NCBI GenBank assembly: GCA_947381965.1 | Contig: CANCXX010000020.1 | Span: 1-64,000, forward strand | Source: an uncultured bacterium | Lineage (GTDB): Bacteria; Bacillota; Clostridia; Lachnospirales; Lachnospiraceae | Length of the DNA stretch: 64,000 bases | Reading direction: 5' to 3' | Shown here: piece after piece, positions 8,218 through 17,595 of the stretch | How the letters are laid out: each line of letters starts with the position of its first letter | How positions within the stretch are numbered: position 1 is the first letter of the stretch | Program-made: the position numbers and the translations under genes | Notes under the pieces: model-generated | Told to the model about the DNA's origin: nothing | Database searches by the model: none | What the model saw: the letters and a program-made list of their open reading frames with translations, nothing else

Positions 8218-9201
8218 ATGATTATAACCAAAACACCTTTTCGTGTCAGTTTTTGTGGTGGCGGAAGTGATATGGAAGATTTTTACAAAGAATATGGCGG
8301 CTGTGTGTTAAGCACATCCATTAATAAGTATATGTATATTTCTATCCATCCATATTTTGATGAAAAAAAAACGGCCTTAAAATACTCGCAAAATGAGATT
8401 GTAGATGATATTAGCAAAATAAACCATCGTATAATAAAACAGGCGCTTACCGATATGGATATCAGCGGTGTAGAAATTGTGTCAACTGCTGATGTGCCAG
8501 GGGGCACTGGATTAGGATCTTCCAGTGCATTTACAGTAGGTTTGTTGCATACATTAAGTTGTTACAAAGGCAAGTATATATCACAGGAGCGTCTTGCAGA
8601 AAAAGCATGTGAGATTGAGATTGAAAAGTTGGGTGCACCAATTGGAAAGCAGGATCAATATGCAGTTGCCTGTGGAGGTTTAAATCTGATAACTTTCCAT
8701 AGGAATGATATGGTCACAGTGGAACCAATTATTATGAAAAAGGAAACCTATCATACTTTAGAAGAAAACCTTGTGATGTTCTATACAGGCATTACGCATG
8801 ATGCAAATCAGATATTGGCTGAGCAAAAACAGAATATTTCTAAAACTGAAAAGGCAGATAATTTGTTGAAAATGTGTGGACTTGCAAGAAAAATGAAGGA
8901 GTCTTTGGAAAAAAATGATATTTCTGATTTTGGACAAATTTTAAATGAAGGGTGGCAGTTAAAAAGGCAGCTTGCAAATGGAATTAGTGGAAAAATAATT
9001 GATGAATTGTATGAAAAAGCGATAAAAAGTGGTGCAATTGGAGGAAAGCTTTTAGGAGCAGGAGGAGGTGGATTCCTGCTTTTTTATTGTGAGAAAAATA
9101 AACAGAAAAAATTGGAGAGAGAACTCGGATTAAAGAGATTTGACTTTCAATTTGAATTTGATGGAACTTCTGTAGTTTATATAGGAAACAGATACTGGTA
9201 A
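8218..9201 (+). CDS. hddA: GHMP kinase, D-glycero-D-manno-heptose 7-phosphate kinase-like
   Basis: A 327-residue GHMP-family sugar kinase. The N-terminus MIITKTPFRVSFCGGGSDM, the ATP-binding PGGTGLGSSSAFTVGLLH (about 94-111) and the C-terminal GGKLLGAGGGGFLLFY are those of heptose-7-phosphate (HddA) and related kinases, and the length is usual. HddA makes heptose 1,7-bisphosphate for GDP-heptose. A GmhA-like isomerase lies at 38.7 kb, but no HddC guanylyltransferase or clear GmhB phosphatase is in the window, so the heptose assignment is probable rather than certain. Start ATG at 8218 after GGGGAG. An A9 run near 8363 is in frame. Confidence 0.75.
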   Translation: MIITKTPFRVSFCGGGSDMEDFYKEYGGCVLSTSINKYMYISIHPYFDEKKTALKYSQNEIVDDISKINHRIIKQALTDMDISGVEIVSTADVPGGTGLGSSSAFTVGLLHTLSCYKGKYISQERLAEKACEIEIEKLGAPIGKQDQYAVACGGLNLITFHRNDMVTVEPIIMKKETYHTLEENLVMFYTGITHDANQILAEQKQNISKTEKADNLLKMCGLARKMKESLEKNDISDFGQILNEGWQLKRQLANGISGKIIDELYEKAIKSGAIGGKLLGAGGGGFLLFYCEKNKQKKLERELGLKRFDFQFEFDGTSVVYIGNRYW

Positions 9202-9214
9202 AGGATTATGTTTC

Positions 9215-10291
9215 ATGAGAAAAGACAGAAATGTTGGAATTGATTTACTGAGAATCATATCTATGTGTATGATAATCATTATTCATATGAATGGTTATGG
9301 AGGGGCGTCTGAGAAAATAGGTGCCTATTCCTTAAAATATTTTATAGCACAGGCCTTAAATTTTTCTGTAATTTGTTCTGTTAATTGCTATGCGCTTATT
9401 AGTGGATTTGTCAATTGTCAAAACATCAAAAAGAATGTGGCAGGCAGTGTGATTAGTCTATGGAAACAGGTCTTTTTCTACTCAGTTGGTATTGTGTTGC
9501 TAACAAAAATATTAAAACCAGATGAGATTGGAATTCACCAGATATTAGAGGCTTTTTTCCCGGCAATGTCTATGCAGTATTGGTACTTTACTTATTATAT
9601 ACCAGTATTAATTCTAATGCCTTATTTAAATATGTTAATTGAAAAGATGGATATGAACTCTATGAGAAAGTTGATGGCGTCATTGTTTCTTATATTCTCG
9701 GTATTTCCATGGACATTTCAGACAGACTGGTTTGGATTAAATAGAGGGTTTAGCTGTTTTTGGCTTATTATTTGTTATTTGTGGGGCGCATGGATTCGAA
9801 AAGAACAAGAAATGGGCGACATATTATTTAGCAAGTGTCAAAAGAGAGTACTAGTTTGGGGATTTATTATAATTGTGGCAGTACAGGTATTAGTGAGGTA
9901 TGGGCTGGATATGCTAGGGATAATTTTGAAAAAAGAAATGCCCTTAATGCACGATTTTGTAGGATATACGTCACCATTTGCTGTAATAGAAGCCTGTTTG
10001 CTTGTTTTGTTATTTTCGAGAATGAATATTTGCAGTACAAAGATGAAGGATTTTATTGTAAAAGTTAGTTCTGCTTCCTTTGGAGTATATTTGATACATG
10101 ATAACCATTATGTTAGAAAATATTTAATGATGAATAAGTTTATAATGGTAGGACAATTGAATGTAATATGCTATGTTTTTGTTATAGTGGTTTTGACTGT
10201 TGGCATATACATGTATTGCGCGGTAGTTGAATTGATACGACAGTACTTTTCCCGTTTCTATTTTACAAAGAAGAAATGTGGATACCGCTAA
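9215..10291 (+). CDS. acyltransferase 3 family membrane O-acyltransferase
   Basis: A 358-residue multi-spanning acyltransferase. The start VGIDLLRIISMCMIIIIHMNG contains the family's N-terminal catalytic-type histidine after the LLR motif, and about ten hydrophobic segments follow. These enzymes move acetyl or other acyl groups onto extracellular polysaccharide. It lies 13 bases after the kinase. The stop at 10289-10291 is immediately followed by an IS982 fragment whose reading frame overlaps the end of this gene, so the last few residues may be altered. Confidence 0.85.
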   Translation: MRKDRNVGIDLLRIISMCMIIIIHMNGYGGASEKIGAYSLKYFIAQALNFSVICSVNCYALISGFVNCQNIKKNVAGSVISLWKQVFFYSVGIVLLTKILKPDEIGIHQILEAFFPAMSMQYWYFTYYIPVLILMPYLNMLIEKMDMNSMRKLMASLFLIFSVFPWTFQTDWFGLNRGFSCFWLIICYLWGAWIRKEQEMGDILFSKCQKRVLVWGFIIIVAVQVLVRYGLDMLGIILKKEMPLMHDFVGYTSPFAVIEACLLVLLFSRMNICSTKMKDFIVKVSSASFGVYLIHDNHYVRKYLMMNKFIMVGQLNVICYVFVIVVLTVGIYMYCAVVELIRQYFSRFYFTKKKCGYR

Positions 10292-10587
10292 AACTGTCTG
10301 ATGACATGCGTAGCAAAGGGATATGCCTGATGTTGCTAAAGCCTTCCAATTATAGAAAAAACTGGCCCACACAAATATGGCGGACGATCTTCCGCTTCAG
10401 AAGAAAGATAGAGACGGTATTCTTCCAGCTTAGCGAACAGCTAAATGCCGAAAGGGTGCTTGCAAAAAGTTTCTGTGGATTATGCACCCGTTTACAAAAT
10501 AAAATGCTGGGACATAATCTGTGTATGGCCTTAAACAGCATAATCCAGGAACCTTGTGATATCGCAAAAATCATACAGTTATTCTAA
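10276..10587 (+). pseudogene. IS982-type transposase C-terminal fragment
   Basis: About 103 codons with RKIETVFFQLSEQLNAERV, LAKSFCGLCTRLQNK and MLGHNLC, the characteristic C-terminus of IS982-family transposases. The N-terminal two thirds are absent and the frame opens inside the acyltransferase gene, so this is an insertion remnant. Confidence 0.75.
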
Positions 10588-10705
10588 AAAATGAGCTTTT
10601 TTACAATCTTATAGGGACTTTCTGGGCTTTTGGAGGAGGTGCGTTACATTCACTATTTTAAGTTATTTAAAGATAGAATATTTCTATAAGAAATATTTAT
10701 AATGG

Positions 10706-10801
10706 TTGCCAGATATTTAAAATAATGATAATATAAATTTAATAGCTTAAATAAGAAAGGAAAAAAGATAGAATACTCTCCCCCAGTTTAATGGGGGGGG
10801 G
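10706..10801 (+). promoter_or_regulatory. candidate leader of the glycosyltransferase gene, with C5/G9 hairpin
   Basis: A possible promoter TTGCCA (10706-10711) - 17 bases - TAATAT (10729-10734) precedes a leader containing CCCCC (10780-10784), AGTTTAAT, then nine G (10793-10801). The C and G runs can pair as a short hairpin whose stability would change with the G count. The glycosyltransferase ATG is at 10826. A weak promoter call; the C/G pairing is visible. Confidence 0.35.
10793..10801 (+). repeat. poly-G tract (G9), intergenic leader
   Basis: Nine consecutive G followed by TATT, 24 bases before the glycosyltransferase ATG. The ATG that overlaps the first G opens only a short reading frame at any tract length, so any effect would be on leader structure or spacing. 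Confidence 0.85.
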
Positions 10802-10825
10802 TATTTTGTGATTATAAAGTAAAAT

Positions 10826-11860
10826 ATGATATATGCACCAATAATTATCCCAACTTTAAATAGGTTTGAACACTTAAAAAGATGTATAAATTCCCTGCAA
10901 GAAAACAAATGGGCAAAATATACAGAACTGTATATTTCGTTAGACTACCCACCAAAGGAGTACTATTGGGAAGGATACAAAAAGATCAAAGAATATCTTG
11001 ATGCAGGTATAAAGGGATTCAAGGAGATAAATCTTTTCTTTCAAAAAAATAATTTAGGTCCATATAAAAATTTTTTATTTCTAAAAAATAAAGTAATTGA
11101 AAAGTATGACAGATTTATTGTAACAGAAGACGATAACGAATTTTCACCATGCTTTATTGAATTTATGGATAAAGGATTGGATATATTTGAAAAGGATCCA
11201 GATATAATGTGCATATGTGGATATAATGCAGAAAAAAATTGGAATTCAGGTGGGGGAAATGTGTTAAAGTTATCATCTTTACAATACCATTATGGTTCTG
11301 GTTATTGGCATAGCAAATGGCTAAGATTGAAAGACGGGATTAATAATAAGTTGTTTGATTCCATTGGAAATAATCCCTATTATATTTGGAAATTATACTA
11401 TAATAGCAGAAATATGCTTTGGTGGTATGTGCATCGTTACCTTTGTGACCCATATAATGTTATGTTTGATGAAAATGGGAAATTAATACTTATTGATATA
11501 AACATGAATATATATTGTATCATAAAAAATAAATATATGGTTGTGCCTGTTAAATCAATGGTTAGAAATTATGGTAGGGATGGAAGTGGAGTGAATTCTG
11601 GAGTGGATTATGATTATGATCCTATAAAAATAGATATAGACGATAGTGATTATTTTAAATACCAAATACCAACCAAATTTAATTTAACAAAAGATAACAG
11701 ACTTATACAGGCAGGTATAGATGGAAGTATTAAATTTAAAGATAATGTAAAGGTGCTTCAAAATTGGATATTGAGGAAGCTTCTAGGGGATAAGGGATAT
11801 CATAAATTTCTTCAGTTGCAAAGCGAATATAGAGAAAAGCAAAAAATACGGAGAGCATAA
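10826..11860 (+). CDS. glycosyltransferase, GT-A fold (family 2-like)
   Basis: A 344-residue protein starting APIIIPTLNRFEHLKRCINS, typical of a GT2-like nucleotide-sugar transferase. RFIVTEDDNEFSPCFIEFMD near residue 95 supplies the acidic DXD-like motif. An in-frame stop at 10820-10822 fixes the start at ATG 10826 or later, though the ribosome site is weak. Its leader carries the G9 tract. It probably adds one sugar to the glycan on the cytoplasmic side; donor and acceptor unknown. The gene ends at a zone of debris. Confidence 0.8.
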   Translation: MIYAPIIIPTLNRFEHLKRCINSLQENKWAKYTELYISLDYPPKEYYWEGYKKIKEYLDAGIKGFKEINLFFQKNNLGPYKNFLFLKNKVIEKYDRFIVTEDDNEFSPCFIEFMDKGLDIFEKDPDIMCICGYNAEKNWNSGGGNVLKLSSLQYHYGSGYWHSKWLRLKDGINNKLFDSIGNNPYYIWKLYYNSRNMLWWYVHRYLCDPYNVMFDENGKLILIDINMNIYCIIKNKYMVVPVKSMVRNYGRDGSGVNSGVDYDYDPIKIDIDDSDYFKYQIPTKFNLTKDNRLIQAGIDGSIKFKDNVKVLQNWILRKLLGDKGYHKFLQLQSEYREKQKIRRA

Positions 11861-11864
11861 GCGG

Positions 11865-12185
11865 ATGAAAAGAATATTAGTAGCACATTCTTTAATGCTG
11901 GCTTTAAATGAATATATAGATGAAATTAGAGGTTTATGGGATTGGAGTTAATGATTCAGGCAATGGATTTCCCGGCAGGTAGTGAGAGCGTTACGACTTC
12001 CTTTCCTTTTGTTTTAACAACACATGCAATAGTAAGAAATAATTTAACCCCAGTTTTTTGTGACATTAAAGAAGACAATTTTACAATTGATCCTAAAAAA
12101 TAGAAGAATGTATTACTAAAAAGATGGTGGCGATTCTTCCAGTTCATGTATACGGAAATGCTTGTGATATTATATTAAGTCAAAG
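11865..12185 (+). pseudogene. DegT/DnrJ/EryC1 aminotransferase remnant
   Basis: Broken frames encode LNEYIDEIRGLWD (the N-terminal segment of FdtB/QdtB-type sugar aminotransferases), then, after a deletion and frame change, PAGSESVTTSFPFVLTTHAI, PVFCDIKEDNFTIDP and VAILPVHVYGNACD. The middle and the whole PLP-lysine region are missing. Related to the intact aminotransferase at 36397 but not a copy of it. Confidence 0.7.
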
Positions 12186-12292
12186 GAGAAGGTTGAAAAA
12201 GAATAGAGAGGGTATCCATTCCCTTAATTGTACCAAAAATAAGCCATCTGTCGGTGGTTGATTGAAAATTGAATATGTAGTAATGTTAAGGT

Positions 12293-13318
12293 CTATTCAG
12301 CAGCTGACTTGAATTTATATCCCTGAAGCTGCGCCATTAAGACTGCCTGTTCCACCATGCTCTCACGGCTTACGGGAAGAACATCACTTTTTCTGTAAAG
12401 TTCAGCATTATAGGGTTCCTTATTTTTCAGCATGCTTTTCACTTTTCATCACGGAGTTGGCGCATTGAACCAGAAGTGGCTTGATATAGCATCCGGCTTT
12501 GGATACCCAGACAGATTTTTCTTCCCTGCACTCTTATTGTTGGCGGGAGTAAATCCAGTCCATGAGCATAAGTGTTTCGCCGAAGGAAAAGCATTTATGC
12601 TGACACCGATTTCAGATATGATGCCGATGGCGGTAAAGGTGTTTTTAAAGGATGGAGCGGTTAGGATGATGTCAAGTTCTTGCTGATAAAGACTGGCGAG
12701 CGTAAGAATGAGTTGTGCCAACTCTGCTTTCCGGGATTCAAGGTTCTCAAAGTGCTTTTTGATGAACTTTAATTTACCAGCCTGTTCGGGTGTAATAAAA
12801 CCGTCAATGGCGAGTTCCAGTTCAGGAAGTTTATTCTTCATGGAGCCATGAATTAAAGGTTCGATGTCAAAGGAAGCATCTTTAGGGTTTTCAAGAATCT
12901 TATTCAGAATTCTAAGGGAACTCCTGCCAAAAGTATCCGAAACAACGGAAGCCAGCTGGATATTGGAAACCGAAAGACAGTTCTGGAGGCGTTTTTTTTC
13001 ACTGGACATAAAGCAGGTCAGCTTGTAACGGTAGCGCATCAAGTCACAGAGTTGCTTGATATCAGCAGGTGGCATAAAGCTTCCTGTAACAAGGTCATGC
13101 TTAAACAGGTCAGCGATCCATTTGGCATCTTTCATGTCAGTTTTCTTTCCCCGGATAGCCTTAACATATTTGGGATGTGCAAGGACAATGTTACAAGCAT
13201 TTTCCAAAACATTGTAGACAGGGATCCAGTATTTACCAGTGGATTCCATGCAGGCAGCGACAAAAGTCTTTTGTGGACGTCAACTCCACAACAGATTTGA
13301 TACACAATTTTTAAAGCT
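12293..13318 (-). pseudogene. IS110-family transposase, broken
   Basis: The N-terminus carries ICCGVDVHK, then a deletion and frame change, then MESTGKYWIPVYNVLE, AHPKYVKAIRGKKTDMKDA and the transposase_20 part with SEIGVSINAFPSAKHLCSWTGFTP. A second frame break near 12450 separates a C-terminal tail (SDVLPVSRESMVEQAVLMA) that ends at 12293. IS110 elements use a DEDD catalytic domain. At least two lesions make it inactive. Confidence 0.8.
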
Positions 13319-13685
13319 ATAGGGACTTCTTTCCGAATCAGAGGTTCTGAAAAAATATAGGAAGGAAGCGGCATTGACTGGAGGCTTAGAAATAAAACGA
13401 GATTGTTTTACCAAAGATAAGGTTGCGTGGTCGTGCCATACTTATTTGTGCTTGGAAAAGCATCCTATACATATAAAAATACGGTCATCCAGAAAGCAGG
13501 ACAGCCCGTTCACCTCTCCGTGATTTGCAGTGTACCGGATAACCCTATGGAAAGAATTATAAAAAGAAAACCGCCGAGACACAACCTACTTTTTCATAGC
13601 GTTTTGTGCCTTGAGCGGAGCGAAAGGAATGTATGCTTTTACAAAATATGTCCATGAAAAAACACTAATTTAAATATAAAAACGT
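13319..13685. other. IS-flanking debris without a supported gene
   Basis: About 370 bases between the IS110 remnant and the next operon. Short open stretches exist, but none resembles a protein I know. The AAAGCTATAGGGACTTC segment near 13313 resembles CTTATAGGGACTTTC near 10608 beside the IS982 remnant, so both may be insertion-related scars. Confidence 0.4.
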
Positions 13686-13701
13686 AGAGAGGATTTGATT
13701 T

Positions 13702-14376
13702 ATGATTTTATTCATTTATGGTACAGGTGGAGCAGGCGTTGAGGTATATGACCTTGCAATGAGAGTTAATAAAATAAAAAAATACTATTCAGAAATCTGC
13801 TTTATAGATGATTTTATAGATGAAACAGATTATTATGATACCAAAACATTTCATTTTACATCTTGTAGGGAGTATATGAAAAATGATGATGCCGAATTTA
13901 TTATTGCGGTTGGAGAACCAATGGCACGCAGGCAGCTACTTGATAAAGTAAGAGCGGAAGGGTATTCTCTGGCAACTCTAATTGATGAAACTGCTATTAT
14001 TTCAGATACTGCCCAAATATCGGCAGGATGTATAATTAACGCACAGGCAATTGTTTCAGCAGAAGTAGTTTTAAAAGAAAATTGCCTTATAATGTTTGGT
14101 GCAGTTATAGGACATCATGCATCAATTGAGAGTAACTGTGTTGTTTGCCCTAAAGCTACTGTTGGAGGTTATAGCAAAGTTGGAATGCAGACCTTTTTGG
14201 GGTTGGGCTCTTCCATGATGCAAGGAGTGAATATCGGCAGTCAGGCAATAGTAGGGATGGGCTCTATGGTATTCAGGAATGTGGAGGACGGTACGACTGT
14301 GATTGGTAATCCTGCGAGAGTAACGAAAGGAAGCAATGAACATAGAGTGTTTGCTAAAACGACTATTGATAAGTGA
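13702..14376 (+). CDS. NeuD/PglD-like sugar O/N-acyltransferase (hexapeptide repeat)
   Basis: A 224-residue enzyme with an N-terminal Rossmann-like domain (MILFIYGTGGAGVEVYDLA) and a C-terminal left-handed beta-helix: IGHHASIESNCVVCPKATVGG, LGLGSSMMQGVNIGSQAIVG, GNPARVTKG. This two-domain layout is that of PglD/NeuD acetyltransferases, which acylate amino sugars or sialic acids. First gene of a long operon; ATG at 13702 follows AGAGAGG. In context it may use an acyl group made by the following FabZ-like and FabG-like enzymes. Confidence 0.85.
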   Translation: MILFIYGTGGAGVEVYDLAMRVNKIKKYYSEICFIDDFIDETDYYDTKTFHFTSCREYMKNDDAEFIIAVGEPMARRQLLDKVRAEGYSLATLIDETAIISDTAQISAGCIINAQAIVSAEVVLKENCLIMFGAVIGHHASIESNCVVCPKATVGGYSKVGMQTFLGLGSSMMQGVNIGSQAIVGMGSMVFRNVEDGTTVIGNPARVTKGSNEHRVFAKTTIDK

Positions 14377-14392
14377 TAGTTAGAGGTGGAAA

Positions 14393-14875
14393 ATGGAAGA
14401 TAAAAAAAAAGCAGTGTTGTCATTTGATGCATATGAATTACAAAAATATGAACCTAACAGATATCCTTTTTTATTTATAGATAGGGTAACAGAATGTGTG
14501 CCTGGCGAATATGCAAAAGGATATAAGAATTTAACTAATAATGAATGGTTTTTCCCCCATCATTATGAAGGACATCCTTTTATGCCGGCTGCCATACAAA
14601 CCGAAGCATTAAGTCAGATGGTAACAGTTGCATTTACTACACTTCCAGGAATTGATAATGTAGGTGTAGTAGGGTCAAATTGGAGTGCAAAATTTCACAG
14701 GGAAATTCATCCGGGGGACAGGCTGGATATTGAAGCATTCGTAAAGTCATATTACAGAGGTGTGGGAAAGGGCTATGCAAAAAGTTATGTTGACGGAGAG
14801 CTTGCCTGTGAAGTAGAAGTAACAATGATAATACCTTGCGAGTTTAACAAGTATAGACCTAAAAAAGAAAACTGA
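14393..14875 (+). CDS. FabZ-like 3-hydroxyacyl-ACP dehydratase (hot-dog fold)
   Basis: A 160-residue hot-dog protein. FPHHYEGHPFMPAAIQTEAL holds His57 and Glu71, matching the His/Glu pair 14 residues apart in FabZ. YPFLFIDRVTE is the usual FabZ N-terminal motif. It would dehydrate, or in reverse hydrate, an acyl-ACP. It follows the NeuD-like gene by 16 bases and precedes a FabG-like reductase, so the operon can probably make its own hydroxyacyl or enoyl group on the ACP encoded at 20927. Substrate chain length not predictable. Confidence 0.85.
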   Translation: MEDKKKAVLSFDAYELQKYEPNRYPFLFIDRVTECVPGEYAKGYKNLTNNEWFFPHHYEGHPFMPAAIQTEALSQMVTVAFTTLPGIDNVGVVGSNWSAKFHREIHPGDRLDIEAFVKSYYRGVGKGYAKSYVDGELACEVEVTMIIPCEFNKYRPKKEN

Positions 14876-14886
14876 GGAAAATTGAT

Positions 14887-15654
14887 ATGCTTACAGGGAA
14901 AACGGCCATAATTACAGGGGCAAACAGGGGGATTGGATTAGCGACAGTCGAAGTTTTTGCGGAGCAGGGGGCTGCTATTTGGGCATGTGCACGTAAACAG
15001 TCTGATGAATTTGAGTATAAGTTAAGGGAAATAGCAAATAGCAATGCTGTTTCAATTACTCCTGTCTATTTTGATGTAACAGAAGAGATAGCAGTTAAAG
15101 ACACAGTTAAGATGATAGGAAAGAACTCAAAATCTATAGATATACTGGTAAACAATGCTGGCATATCTATGGAAAGACTTTTCAGTATGACATCTGTCAA
15201 AATGATTCGGGAAGCAATGGAAGTAAATTTTTTGTCGCAAATGTTTTTGTCCCAACTTATATCAAGATACATGATGAAGGCTAAATATGGAAGTATTGTT
15301 AATGTTGCCTCTGTGGCAGGAATGGAAAGTGAACAAGGTGGTATTGCTTATGGGAGCAGCAAAGCAGCTGTAATTTTTTCAACCAGAACAATGGCGCTTG
15401 AATTAGGTTCATATGGGATAAGAGTAAATTCTGTTTCTCCGGGCTTCATTGAGACAGATATGTGGAAGGGACGTAGCAAAGAAGTAAAAGAGAAGATTTT
15501 GAGCGAAACACCACTTGGCCGACAAGGAACACCAAGGGAAGTGGCAAATGCTATACTATTTCTTGCTTCGGATATGTCATCCTATATTACAAGACAAAAT
15601 ATTGTGATAGATGGCGGACGAAAGAGTGGGGGGGGGCTGAGAGAGTTAGTATAA
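14887..15654 (+). CDS. FabG-like short-chain dehydrogenase/reductase with poly-G tail
   Basis: A 255-residue SDR. TGANRGIG is the NAD(P) glycine motif, NNAG follows, and the catalytic Ser-Tyr-Lys set is in NVASVAGM and AYGSSKAAV. The sequence closely resembles 3-oxoacyl-ACP reductases. The usual C-terminal DGG is followed by KS, three Gly codons made of exactly nine G (15628-15636) and LRELV. Changing the tract by one base alters only the tail: a stop right after the glycines with G8, or about sixteen different residues with G10. It probably works with the FabZ-like enzyme. Confidence 0.85.
   Translation: MLTGKTAIITGANRGIGLATVEVFAEQGAAIWACARKQSDEFEYKLREIANSNAVSITPVYFDVTEEIAVKDTVKMIGKNSKSIDILVNNAGISMERLFSMTSVKMIREAMEVNFLSQMFLSQLISRYMMKAKYGSIVNVASVAGMESEQGGIAYGSSKAAVIFSTRTMALELGSYGIRVNSVSPGFIETDMWKGRSKEVKEKILSETPLGRQGTPREVANAILFLASDMSSYITRQNIVIDGGRKSGGGLRELV
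15628..15636 (+). repeat. poly-G tract (G9) in SDR C-terminal tail
   Basis: Nine G encoding Gly248-250, only six codons before the stop. Predicted to vary the tail rather than switch the enzyme off. Confidence 0.85.
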
Positions 15655-15705
15655 ATTTTAACTCTGATTTATAATTAAGTTTAAGTATGTGCGGAGGAGA
15701 AATGA

Positions 15706-17518
15706 ATGAATGTATTATTGGTAATGCCTAAAACAGGATATTTGTGGGATGAATGGTCAACACCTCCAATTGGGATAGCATATGTATCTTCATATTTGAA
15801 AGCTAATCAGATAAATGTATATACGATAAACATGAATTTAGAAGATAACAGCGTTTATGATGTGTTAGAGAAAAATATCAAAAAATATGATATTGAGATA
15901 CTGGGAACAGGTGAATTAGTGGTAAATTATGAGAAGATTCAGGAAATTGCAAGAGCGGCAAAGGCGATTAAACCAGAAATAAAGATTTGGATCGGGGGGG
16001 GGGCTTGTTACCAATAGCCCCTACGAGGCAATGGACTTGATTCCGGAAGCTGATTTCGGGATGATAGGAGAAGGAGAAGTCACTTCAGTAGAATTGGTGA
16101 ATGCGTTGCAGAGTGCAGTAAAATGTAGTGAGAAAGAAATAAGAAAAATACCAGGGCTTATTGTAAGAAAAAGCGATGGAACACTATATTGCACCAGAAA
16201 AAGGGAAGACATAGAAAATCTTGATGCGTTACCATTCCCTGATTGGGAAGGGTTTCGTTTAGTTGAAACTTGCCTAAAGTATGCTAAAGAGGACAATAGT
16301 ATTGTTGCACCAATAGTATCTAGCAGATCTTGCCCTAATTCATGTACATTTTGCTCTAAAACAGGCGGAAAAAAATATCGGCAACGTTCATTAGAAAATA
16401 TCTTTCTTGAAATTAATGAACTAGTCAACAAGTATCATGTGAATAAGTTAAATTTTTCTGATGAATTGTTTGCAGAAAATCCGAATCGTTTGTTTCAGTT
16501 TTGTGACATGATTGAACCATACCATATATCTTATAGAGTGAGTATGCATATAGGGAAAAATTTATGTAAAGAGTTACTGTCAAGAATGTACGAAAGCGGC
16601 TGTAAAGTAATTTTTTATGGTTTGGAAAGTGCTGATAACAATGTATTAAAGAGTATGAGAAAGCATATAACAATAGATGACATTAGCAGGTGTTTGAGAG
16701 CGACCAAAGAAGCTGGAATAATAGCAGAGGGAAACTTTATATTTGGAGACCCGGCAGAAACAGAAGAAAGTGTACAAACTACACTGAACTGGATAAAAGA
16801 AAATTATATGTTAGGGGTCTTTGAGGTTGCTGCTATTAAGTTGTATCCAGGTTCGCAGCTTTATGATGATGCGGTAAGTAGTGGAAAAATAAAGAATCAA
16901 CTAAAATTTATTATGGATGGATGTCCATTAGTCAATGTTTCTGGTTTGTCCGAAGAAAGATATATAAGAATGGTTAATCAGGACTTGACAACAGTTCAAA
17001 AAATGAGATTAAGGCGTCAAGAGGGTTTAACATTAGAGAAAAAAGAAAAAGATATTGTTGGGAAATCAAAATGTTCCTGTTGCGGAAAGGAAATAAAATT
17101 TAAACTGAAAAACAGATCACAGGTTTTGAGAATGTATACAGAGCATTGTATGGACTGTGGCGCTCTGGAATATTTGAATTTATTTCCTGTTTATTATGAC
17201 AAGATTATATTACAAATGGAATATCTTATCAAAAATAAAAAAGTAGCAATATTTGGATGTGGAAATGTTTGGAAGATGTTTTATTCTATAGGGAATATTT
17301 TTCAGGAGTGTGAATATGTAATTATTGATGAAACGCCATTTCTGCAAAAGGAAGGATGGAATGGAAGAAAAGTATTTCCAGTGGGCGTATTAAATACAAT
17401 GGAAATAGATACAATGATTGTAATGCTAAGAACATCAAAGAAAGAAATACAGGAAAAATTAGAGAGTAAGTATAACATAAAAAATATAAATATTATTATG
17501 TGTTATGATTTGATGTAG
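15706..17518 (+). CDS. B12-binding radical SAM protein, phase-OFF by a G10 tract
   Basis: Read with one G fewer, this is a 603-residue protein. The N-terminal cobalamin-binding domain (LLVMPKTGYLWDEWSTPPIG to MIGEGE) is followed by a radical SAM domain with CPNSCTFC, then two CxxC pairs (CSCC, CMDC) and a C-terminal Rossmann-like domain (VAIFGCGNVWK). In this copy the ten G at 15994-16003 shift the frame and translation stops at TAG 16015-16017. G9 would give IWIGGGLVTNSPYEAM and full-length protein. Start ATG 15706 after GGAGGAG. B12-radical-SAM enzymes often methylate unactivated carbons; here a sugar or acyl chain is plausible. Confidence 0.85.
15994..16003 (+). repeat. poly-G tract (G10), out of frame
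   Basis: The longest G run in the window, inside the cobalamin-binding domain of the radical SAM gene. The upstream frame meets a stop 12 bases beyond it; the downstream frame is open for about 500 codons. Confidence 0.95.
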
Positions 17519-17595
17519 GACTGGCAGAAACCCTATATCACAGGTGCAAGCCGAAATATTATTATGTTTAACTGCTATTATAAAGGAAGAGGAAT

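Noticed and set aside
8363-8371. A9 run inside the kinase gene as a phase-variation tract
   Set aside because: Runs of A this long are common in AT-rich coding sequence (Lys codons), the gene is in frame, and no second frame is preserved around it.
13427-13657. Small plus-strand open frame beside the IS110 remnant
   Set aside because: No ribosome site and no recognisable sequence; most likely insertion-element flank.
16021-16431. Minus-strand frame over the radical SAM gene
   Set aside because: Antisense to a well-conserved domain; no start context or family match.
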